Shown: in pieces, positions 22,271-28,535 of the stretch | Layout: every line of letters starts with the position of its first letter | Numbering within the stretch: position 1 is the first letter of the stretch | From: JBAYST01 sp041676005 | Lineage (GTDB): Bacteria > Bacillota_I > Bacilli_A > RFN20 > CAG-826 | Length of the DNA stretch: 28,535 nucleotides | Reading direction: 5' to 3' | Assembly (NCBI GenBank): GCA_041676005.1 | Contig: JBAYST010000005.1 | Span: 1-28,535 of the forward strand | Position numbers and translations under genes: made by a program | The notes under the pieces: model-generated | What the model was told of the DNA's origin: nothing | What the model saw: only the letters and a program-made list of their open reading frames with translations | Databases searched by the model: none

Positions 22271-24673
22271 TTATATCGCAACTATGTTGACAATTTTGTT
22301 TTTAATTACGATAACTTTTTTAATTTCTTTTCCTTCAGTGTGTCTTTTGACTCCTTCAAGTGTAAAAGCGAGTTCTTTTAGTTCTTCTTCATCAAGATCA
22401 AGTGCAACTTCGATTGTTCCTCTTAATTTTCCATTGACTTGAACGGCCACATTGATGACGTTTTTAATTAATTTACTTTCATCATAAGTCGGCCATGATT
22501 CATAGGCGATTGTCTTATCGTGACCAAGAATTTCCCAAATTTCTTCTCCGATATGTGGAGCGACACAAGAAATCATCTTGATAAATCCTTCCATGTATGG
22601 AATATAAAGCGTTTCGCTTTTATACATTTCATTAGTGAGTATCATCATCTGCGCAATCGCAGTATTAAATTGAAGATGTTCGTAATCTTCGGTAACTTTT
22701 TTAACAGTCGCATGATAGACAAAATCAAGTTCGTGCGTATTTTCGCTGGAAAACTTTTTCCGCTGATCTTCTTCGGTGAAAAGACGGAATACACGGCTTA
22801 AGTATTTTCTTGCGCCATCAAGCCCACTATTAGACCACGGCAATGATGCTTCTAAAGGGCCCATAAACATTTCGTAAAGACGAATTGTATCGGCGCCATA
22901 TTGTTCGATGATCCAATCCGGATTTATCACATTACCGCGCGATTTGGACATTTTTTCTCCGTTCTCTCCAAGAATCATGCCTTGATGAAACATTTTCTTA
23001 AATGGTTCTATCGAAGAGACGACTTTTTGATCGTAGAGGAATTTATGCCAAAAGCGAGCGTAGAGCAGATGAAGAACTGCATGTTCAGCTCCGCCGATAT
23101 ATAAATCAACTGGGAGCCAGTGATCGAGGAGTTTTTTATCTGCAAGAACTTGATTGTTGTGCGGATCAAGATAACGGATGTAATACCAGCACGAACCCGC
23201 CCATTGAGGCATGGTATTGGTCTCTCTAGTTCCGTGCTGACCATTTATTTCGACATTGAGCCATTCAGTAGCATGGATAAGAGGTGATTCACCAGTTCCT
23301 GAAGGTTTATATTCTTCTAGTTTAGGTAAGATGAGTGGTAATTCGTTTTCATCTACTGGAACTAGTGTTCCATCATCAAGAGTGATAATCGGAATTGGTT
23401 CGCCCCAATAACGCTGACGAGAAAAAAGCCAATCTCGAAGTTTGTAGTTAACTTCTTTTTCACCTTTTTTCAATTCAATTAATTTTTCTAAAATAATATT
23501 TTTAGCATCTTCAATATTAAGACCATTGGCAAAATCTGAGTTGATATGAGGTGCATCATCGACCATCGCTTCTTTAGAAATGTCTCCTTCAAGCACTTGA
23601 ATAAGCGGAAGACTATTCTTTTTAGCAAATTCATAATCGCGTTGATCATGGGCCGGAACTGCCATCACCGCACCGCTTCCATAAGAAAATAAAACATAAT
23701 CTGCAATATAAATTGGAATTTTCTTACCATTGATCGGATTAATTGCATAACTTCCAATAAAAACACCCGTTTTGTCTTTAGCAATTTCACTTCGCTCTAA
23801 ATCAGTTTTTTTAGCCGTTTCTTTTCGATACTTTTCAACAGTTTCTTTTACTTCTTTGTTCGTCAAAATGTCAACAAGCGGATGCTCAGGGGCTAAACAA
23901 CAGTAAGTGCAGCCAAAGAGTGTATCAAGACGCGTTGTGAAAATTTCAAAGCTTTCATCAAACCCATCGACATCAAAAATGACTTTTGCACCTTCGCTCT
24001 TTCCGATCCAATTCCGCTGCATTTCAATCGTCGAACTCGGCCAATCAACTTCATTTAAACCTTCAAGAAGTTTGTCAGCGTATGAAGTGATTTTCAATAA
24101 CCACTGGCGCATCGGTTTTCGAATGACCGGAAAACCTCCGACTTCACTTTTACCATCTACAACTTCTTCGTTGGCTAGAACAGTGCCTAATTCAGGACAG
24201 AAATTCACCGGTCGAAAATCGACATACGCTAAATCTTTTTCAAATAATTTAAGAAAAATCCATTGTGTCCATTTGTAGTAATGTGGATCGGTGGTTGAAA
24301 TTTCGCGGTCCCAATCATACGTGAACCCAAAAGATTTTATTTGTTTGCGAAAATTGTCTATGTTTTTAATAGTGAACTTTTCAGGGTGTTCGTTCATCTT
24401 GATCGAATATTGTTCGGCAGGAAGACCAAAAGCATCCCATCCAATAGGATGAAGAACATTGAAACCTTGCATTCTTTTCATCCGGGCGATGATGTCACTG
24501 GCGGTGTATCCTTCTGGATGCCCGACATGAAGACCTTGTCCACTCGGATATGGGAACATATCTAAAACATAATATTTAGGTTTAGAAAAATCATAAACAT
24601 CGCATTTGAATGTTTTCTCTTCTTCCCATTTATCTTGCCATTTTCGGTCTATTTTTTTGTGATCGTAATCCAT
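22271..24673 (-). CDS. leuS: Leucine-tRNA ligase
   Basis: Class I synthetase that charges tRNA-Leu. The 800 residues match Bacillus LeuRS (about 804). Motifs: PYPSGQGLHVGHPEGYTASD (41-60) with HVGH as the HIGH motif; the CP1 editing domain with TTRLDTLFG and YGSGAVMAVPAHDQRDYEFA, including the conserved editing-site Asp, so proofreading should be intact; the tryptophan-rich MPQWAGSCWYYIRY; and GEKMSKSRGNVINP as the KMSKS loop. The C-terminal domain (AVQVNGKLRGTIEV) is present. The ATG abuts the glgA stop (TAAATG) and uses a GGAG inside the end of glgA. No leucine T-box is present. Its expression therefore seems tied to the glycogen operon, which is odd for an essential synthetase. Confidence 0.97.
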   Translation of the reverse strand: MDYDHKKIDRKWQDKWEEEKTFKCDVYDFSKPKYYVLDMFPYPSGQGLHVGHPEGYTASDIIARMKRMQGFNVLHPIGWDAFGLPAEQYSIKMNEHPEKFTIKNIDNFRKQIKSFGFTYDWDREISTTDPHYYKWTQWIFLKLFEKDLAYVDFRPVNFCPELGTVLANEEVVDGKSEVGGFPVIRKPMRQWLLKITSYADKLLEGLNEVDWPSSTIEMQRNWIGKSEGAKVIFDVDGFDESFEIFTTRLDTLFGCTYCCLAPEHPLVDILTNKEVKETVEKYRKETAKKTDLERSEIAKDKTGVFIGSYAINPINGKKIPIYIADYVLFSYGSGAVMAVPAHDQRDYEFAKKNSLPLIQVLEGDISKEAMVDDAPHINSDFANGLNIEDAKNIILEKLIELKKGEKEVNYKLRDWLFSRQRYWGEPIPIITLDDGTLVPVDENELPLILPKLEEYKPSGTGESPLIHATEWLNVEINGQHGTRETNTMPQWAGSCWYYIRYLDPHNNQVLADKKLLDHWLPVDLYIGGAEHAVLHLLYARFWHKFLYDQKVVSSIEPFKKMFHQGMILGENGEKMSKSRGNVINPDWIIEQYGADTIRLYEMFMGPLEASLPWSNSGLDGARKYLSRVFRLFTEEDQRKKFSSENTHELDFVYHATVKKVTEDYEHLQFNTAIAQMMILTNEMYKSETLYIPYMEGFIKMISCVAPHIGEEIWEILGHDKTIAYESWPTYDESKLIKNVINVAVQVNGKLRGTIEVALDLDEEELKELAFTLEGVKRHTEGKEIKKVIVIKNKIVNIVAI

Positions 24674-26110
24674 TTAACGCGCTCCGATAAGTTTTAAATA
24701 TAACTCTTGATAAAGCTTTGCAGATTTTTTCCAAGAATTATCGGTTTTCAAAGCATTGCGGACCATTTTTTTGAAAACCACTTTATTATCATAAACTTTA
24801 CGCGCGTATAAACAAGTATTGATAAATGCATCTTGAGAATAAATATCAAACATAAAACCATTAGCAATATCGCCGTTTTCGTTGTTATAACCAATAACAG
24901 TGTCATTTAATCCACCAGTTCTTCTGACGATTGGAAGCGTTCCATATCTCTCGGCAAGCATTTGTCCAATGCCACATGGCTCGAATAGAGATGGCATTAA
25001 AAAGAAATCGCTACCGGCGTAAATTTGATGCGCTAAAGTATCATTATAACCAATATAAATAGCGACATTTTGTGGATATTTAGCGCGCAATTCCTCTAAT
25101 TCTTGTTCTCGTTTAGCTTCTCCACTTCCCAAAATTACAACATTGTCATTATTGGACGCAAGCGCATATGCCGCCGCTAAAACCAAATCCATCCCTTTTT
25201 GCCAAGTAAGACGCGAAACCATTGAAAAAAGTGGGCGATCTATTTTAGATAAACCCAGTCGCTTCATCAAATCGATCTTACAGGCGTTTTTGCCACTGAT
25301 ATAATTTCTCAAATTGAATGTTTGGGCAATTTTTTTATCAGTCGCAGGATTAAATTCGTCAACATCAATTCCATTTAAGATACCGATAAAATCATCTTCT
25401 CTTAATCTTATGACAGGAGATAAACCCATCGAGCTATCAAAAGTGAGAAGTTCTTCACGGTGAGTAGGCGAAACCGTCGTAATTTTATCAGCGTAAACAA
25501 TTCCACTTTTTAATGTCGAAACCATTCCTTTAAATCTGACTTTACCGTTAAAGAATAATTCATCGTTTAAATTATAAAAATCTCCGAGAATGACTTTGTC
25601 ATAAAGGCCTTGGAAAGCTGGATTGTGGATAGTCAAAACAAATTTACAATCTTTGATGTATGAATTTTCCTGCGGTCTTTCTTTAACAATACAAGGGAGC
25701 ATTCCCACTTGCCAATCGTGAATATGAATCACATCAGGTTTGAAATTAATGTGTGAAAAAAGTTCTTTTGCAGCGACTGTAAAAAATCCAAACCTTTCGC
25801 CATCATCCCAATCGCCATAAATAGAATCACGTCCAAAATATTGATCATTTCCGAGCAGATAATAAGAAATTCCATCAATAGAAGTATGATAGACATCAAC
25901 ACGAGCCGCTCTCCACGACATCTTAACCGTGTAGGAAGTAACTTTTTTTAAAGCAATTTTTTTATTTTTAATCGTTTGGTAAAGCGGTAAGACGATAATT
26001 ACCTCATCATCGGCGATTGTCAATTCTTTACTCAATGAATAAACAACGTCCGCTAAGCCTCCGGTTTTAATAAGCGGGTTTGATTCAGAGGCGATCATCG
26101 CAATTTTCAT
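24674..26110 (-). CDS. glgA: Glycogen synthase (ADP-glucose, GT5 family)
   Basis: Adds glucose from ADP-glucose to the growing alpha-1,4-glucan. The 478-residue protein has the GT5 N-terminal motif KTGGLADV (15-22) for substrate binding, HIHDWQVGMLP, TIHNPAFQGLYD, SRLTWQKGMDL, and the C-terminal GT-B motif SLFEPCGIGQMLAERYGTLP followed by VRRTGGL. I placed the start at ATG 26110, giving MKIAMIASE and an ATGA overlap with the glgD stop. The frame can be extended three codons to a TTG at 26119, but this is less likely. It is coupled to glgD upstream and leuS downstream. No branching enzyme or phosphorylase gene lies in the window. Confidence 0.96.
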   Translation of the reverse strand: MKIAMIASESNPLIKTGGLADVVYSLSKELTIADDEVIIVLPLYQTIKNKKIALKKVTSYTVKMSWRAARVDVYHTSIDGISYYLLGNDQYFGRDSIYGDWDDGERFGFFTVAAKELFSHINFKPDVIHIHDWQVGMLPCIVKERPQENSYIKDCKFVLTIHNPAFQGLYDKVILGDFYNLNDELFFNGKVRFKGMVSTLKSGIVYADKITTVSPTHREELLTFDSSMGLSPVIRLREDDFIGILNGIDVDEFNPATDKKIAQTFNLRNYISGKNACKIDLMKRLGLSKIDRPLFSMVSRLTWQKGMDLVLAAAYALASNNDNVVILGSGEAKREQELEELRAKYPQNVAIYIGYNDTLAHQIYAGSDFFLMPSLFEPCGIGQMLAERYGTLPIVRRTGGLNDTVIGYNNENGDIANGFMFDIYSQDAFINTCLYARKVYDNKVVFKKMVRNALKTDNSWKKSAKLYQELYLKLIGAR

Positions 26111-27234
26111 ATTTTGCAAACTCTTCCTTTCGTGATGACTAATAAATTATTTTTATCTCCAATTAAGTCTTCTTGAATTTCGTTTCGTTTTTCAGTTAGA
26201 ACGTATGCAATTTTACTTCCAGCTACTACGTGAGTACCGGAGAAAAGAATTGAATTTTCAACTAATGCACCTTTTTCGACAATCACATTTCGCGAAAGAA
26301 TTGAATTTCGGACACGCCCATTGATAATCGCTCCATTAGAAATAACGGAGTTTTTTGTATCGGCATTAGGGCCGTATTTAGCAGGAGGCGTATCGTGTGA
26401 AGTCGTATAAATCGGCCAATCTGGTTTAAATAATTTCTGACGATTTTCATATTTTAAACAAGCAAAAGAACTGTCAAAATAATCTTGCAAAGAGAGAATC
26501 GGGAAAACTTTATGCTCGAATCGATAGGCATTGACTTTTAAATTTTCGTTGCTGACAAGCCAAGCAATCAGGTCTCTTAGTGGAGAAGATTTAGATAGCT
26601 GAACGTGTTTTTGCAAAATGCCTTCAAATTCGTTTCTATCGATAATAAAAGTATCTAAAGATACTTTAACATTATCTCTGACCTTGCTGTTTCGAACAAA
26701 ACGTTTGACATTTCCTTCTCCATCGACTTCAAGAAGGCGAGATTTAGGAAATGCAGTTTTTCCATTATCAATTTCATTATAAACAACGGTGACTTTAGCG
26801 TTTTTAGCAATGTGGTCATCAATGATTTCTCGATAATCCATCGAGGCTAAATAATGCACTGGAGCGACAACGATGAGATCGTAATCTTCTCTTTCTAAAA
26901 CCGCTTTATTTGCGACGATATTTGCAATATCGGTGTTAAAACTCGGCTTAGCCACTCCTTCTTCGTTATACATGATATATTGAAAACCAATTTTGGTATT
27001 GCTGATCCAAGGTTGTCCATTTTCAACATGGGAAAGAACTGAATGTGGGAATCGATGAACGAGAATTCCAACTCGATCGATTCCTGAATTAGAGAAATTA
27101 GAAAGAGTGAAGTCCATAATCGCGAAACGTCCAAGAAATGCGACCGTTCCTAAAGCTCTTGTTTCATTTAACCCCCGAATAGTCGGAGTAGTGTGCAAAT
27201 CGCAGAAGGCGATAACTTTTTTATTGTGAAACAT
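26107..27234 (-). CDS. glgD: GlgD, non-catalytic-type partner of ADP-glucose pyrophosphorylase
   Basis: In Bacillus-type bacteria GlgD pairs with GlgC and raises its activity. The 375 residues align in layout with GlgC, including FAIMDFTLSNFSNSGIDRVG (37-56), a sugar-nucleotide transferase core, and a C-terminal hexapeptide-repeat beta-helix (NSVISNGAIINGRVRNSIL). The catalytic GGKGTRL loop of GlgC is replaced by DLHTTPTIRGLNETR at about 12-26, so it probably does not catalyse the reaction alone. TAGGAGG seven bases before the ATG overlaps the glgC stop region (11-base gap), and the end overlaps glgA by ATGA. The GlgC/GlgD pair is typical of Firmicutes. Confidence 0.93.
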   Translation of the reverse strand: MFHNKKVIAFCDLHTTPTIRGLNETRALGTVAFLGRFAIMDFTLSNFSNSGIDRVGILVHRFPHSVLSHVENGQPWISNTKIGFQYIMYNEEGVAKPSFNTDIANIVANKAVLEREDYDLIVVAPVHYLASMDYREIIDDHIAKNAKVTVVYNEIDNGKTAFPKSRLLEVDGEGNVKRFVRNSKVRDNVKVSLDTFIIDRNEFEGILQKHVQLSKSSPLRDLIAWLVSNENLKVNAYRFEHKVFPILSLQDYFDSSFACLKYENRQKLFKPDWPIYTTSHDTPPAKYGPNADTKNSVISNGAIINGRVRNSILSRNVIVEKGALVENSILFSGTHVVAGSKIAYVLTEKRNEIQEDLIGDKNNLLVITKGRVCKI

Positions 27235-27245
27235 TTCGTATCCTC

Positions 27246-28364
27246 CTATCTAGTCACTAAGACAATTTTTTCATTGCCTAAATTAATTTCACGTCCAGCT
27301 TCGATAATTGTGTTAGGAGCGATAATCGCGTTATCGATTTTTGCTCCGCTTTGAATTACACAACCACTCATAACGACACAATTATTTAGCACAACTTCTT
27401 TTTCAATAACAACTTCATTAGAAATGACACAACCATTAATTTTTCCTAAAATGATTGCCCCTTGATTGACGATTGAAGTTTTGACATTTGCATCTTTTCC
27501 AATGAATTGAGGGACACTGTGTGTATCTTCAGTGTAAATTTGCGCACCGTGAGTCTTATCGTATAAATCGAGTTCTCCACGACCGAGCACAATGTCCATA
27601 TTGGCTTCATGCAATGAAGCAATTGTTCCAACATCTTTCCAATATCCTTTAAAACGGTAAGCTTTCAGTTTTCTTCCTTTGGCTAGCATGTTTGGAATAA
27701 TGTTCTTGCCAAAGTCGTGATCGCTCGTTTCGTCTTTTTCGTCATCCTTAAGTAATTTTCTTAAAATCTTCCATGAAAAAACATAAATTCCCATGGAAGC
27801 CAAATTGCTTTTTGGGTTTTTGGGTTTTTCTTGGAATTCAATGATTTTATCATTTTGATCAACATTCATGATGCCGAATCTTGAAGCTTCTTCGGTTGGG
27901 ACTTCGATAACTGAAATCGTTACATCCGCTCCAGAAGAAATATGCAGATCAATCATTTCGTTGTACGTAGTTTTATAAATGTGATCTCCAGATAAAACCA
28001 AAACATAATCTGGGTTTTGGGCATCAAAAAAATCGATATTTTGAGTCAAAGAGTCAGCGGTTCCTTTATACCAAAACGCCCCTTCTTCGGTTTGGTGAGG
28101 GGCCAATGTAGATAAAAGCGAACGAACTCCGTTAAGACCCCATTTTTCGCCATTGCCGACATAGGCGTCTAGAAGTGTTGATTCGTATTGAGTCAAAACT
28201 CCAACAATGTTAATTCCAGAATTAGCGCAATTAGATAAAGGGAAATCGATAATTCGGTATTTTGCCGCAAAACTAACAGCAGGCTTTGCAATTTTCTTAG
28301 TTAAAAATTCAAGTCTTGTTCCTTTGCCGCCGGCAAGAACGACAGCAACAACTTTTTCAGGCAT
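27246..28364 (-). CDS. glgC: Glucose-1-phosphate adenylyltransferase
   Basis: Makes ADP-glucose from glucose 1-phosphate and ATP, the committed step of glycogen synthesis. The 372 residues start MPEKVVAVVLAGGKGTRL with the catalytic nucleotide loop, then AKPAVSFAAKYRIIDFPLSN (26-45) with activator/substrate-site residues. YKGTADSLTQN, VLSGDHIYK, EFQEKPKNP, and YWKDVGT follow, then a hexapeptide beta-helix domain (about 285-372). AAAGGAG nine bases upstream supports the ATG at 28364. It is the first gene of the long leftward operon in the window, with a promoter visible immediately upstream. Catalytic motifs are complete, unlike those of GlgD. Confidence 0.96.
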   Translation of the reverse strand: MPEKVVAVVLAGGKGTRLEFLTKKIAKPAVSFAAKYRIIDFPLSNCANSGINIVGVLTQYESTLLDAYVGNGEKWGLNGVRSLLSTLAPHQTEEGAFWYKGTADSLTQNIDFFDAQNPDYVLVLSGDHIYKTTYNEMIDLHISSGADVTISVIEVPTEEASRFGIMNVDQNDKIIEFQEKPKNPKSNLASMGIYVFSWKILRKLLKDDEKDETSDHDFGKNIIPNMLAKGRKLKAYRFKGYWKDVGTIASLHEANMDIVLGRGELDLYDKTHGAQIYTEDTHSVPQFIGKDANVKTSIVNQGAIILGKINGCVISNEVVIEKEVVLNNCVVMSGCVIQSGAKIDNAIIAPNTIIEAGREINLGNEKIVLVTR

Positions 28365-28395
28365 ACTATTATTCTCCTTTAAACTCTATAAGTTT

Positions 28396-28404
28396 ATTGT
28401 ACCA
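28396..28404 (-). promoter_or_regulatory. Probable glgC operon promoter (extended -10)
   Basis: On the minus strand TGG-TACAAT (28404-28396) is a good extended -10 element, 31 bases before the glgC ATG. The -35 region is poor, as is common for extended -10 promoters. I see no other promoter of similar quality upstream of the eight-gene run down to 17789. Confidence 0.6.
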
Positions 28405-28522
28405 AAGAAGGCTTTTCTTTTCGAGATGAAAAAAATAAAGAAGAAGATGATAACGAAATGAGTTAAAAAAATGCCTAAAGAAATTTTTTCTTTATCTTTT
28501 AAAGCGGAAAGTTTATTTTTTT

Positions 28523-28531
28523 TGGTATAAT
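28523..28531 (+). promoter_or_regulatory. Divergent extended -10 promoter for a gene beyond the window
   Basis: TGG-TATAAT (28523-28531) points rightward at the window edge, mirroring the glgC promoter. Both share the core TTTGGTAYAAT. No coding sequence for it is visible inside the window. Confidence 0.45.
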
Positions 28532-28535
28532 GTCA

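Noticed and set aside
28207..28461. Plus-strand reading frame opposite the glgC start and promoter
   Set aside because: It is the reverse of well-supported glgC coding sequence and shows no recognisable family or ribosome binding site.
1..28535. CRISPR arrays, tRNA/rRNA genes, insertion sequences or prophage genes
   Set aside because: No direct-repeat arrays, tRNA-like cloverleaf between genes, transposase or integrase motifs were seen; gaps between genes are short and explained by promoters, leaders and terminators.

Overview
The window is an AT-rich stretch of a low-GC Gram-positive chromosome. It is almost entirely core housekeeping genes, with no phage, insertion sequence, CRISPR array or tRNA gene visible. 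The gene content and order resemble Bacilli: polA-mutM-coaE, dnaB-dnaI, thrS, infC-rpmI-rplT, ezrA-nifS-thiI, rpsD facing tyrS, trmB beside an M42 peptidase, leuS, and glgC-glgD-glgA. TGA is used as a stop codon (mutM-coaE, dnaI, infC, nifS, pepV and glgD end in TGA), so the genetic code is standard and not that of Mycoplasma or Spiroplasma. Gene fusions, shortened proteins, overlapping genes and reliance on salvage (nicotinate, probably pantothenate) suggest a streamlined Bacilli lineage such as the Erysipelotrichales, Acholeplasmatales or RF39 type. The exact taxon cannot be fixed from this sequence.

Layout. Bases 1-2433 (+): the 3' part of polA, then one reading frame joining MutM (base-excision repair) to CoaE (last step of CoA synthesis). 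Bases 2405-4596 (-): helicase-loading genes dnaB and dnaI; dnaI overlaps the end of the fusion and has an altered ATPase site. Bases 4597-4908: divergent control region with two DnaA-box-like 9-mers and dyads at the pfkA promoter. Bases 4909-6700 (+): pfkA and a ROK sugar kinase. Bases 6701-8726: T-box leader and thrS. Bases 8727-10054: infC-rpmI-rplT behind a strong promoter and an L20-type attenuator; infC probably starts at a rare codon. Bases 10106-14141 (-): ezrA, nifS and thiI as one overlapping operon (division ring control, then sulfur transfer to tRNA). Bases 14142-15123: divergent control region, a structured S4-type leader and rpsD. Bases 15183-17588 (-): nicotinate phosphoribosyltransferase and tyrS. 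Bases 17789-28364 (-): eight tightly packed genes, glgC-glgD-glgA-leuS-coaX-ecfS/pepV-trmB-M42 peptidase, possibly one transcript of about 10.6 kb.

How the genes work together. GlgC/GlgD make ADP-glucose and GlgA polymerises it into glycogen; PfkA and the ROK kinase feed glycolysis. CoaX beside an ECF-type S component suggests pantothenate uptake coupled to phosphorylation, with CoaE finishing CoA. ThrRS, TyrRS, LeuRS, IF3, L35, L20, S4, TrmB and ThiI/NifS serve translation and tRNA modification.

I saw no clearly new multi-gene system. The most interesting items are the membrane-protein/dipeptidase fusion that keeps a complete internal ribosome binding site, the MutM-CoaE fusion, the Walker A Lys-to-Arg change in DnaI, the ThrRS whose TGS domain has been cut down to its first strands, and several structured regulatory leaders and dyads.
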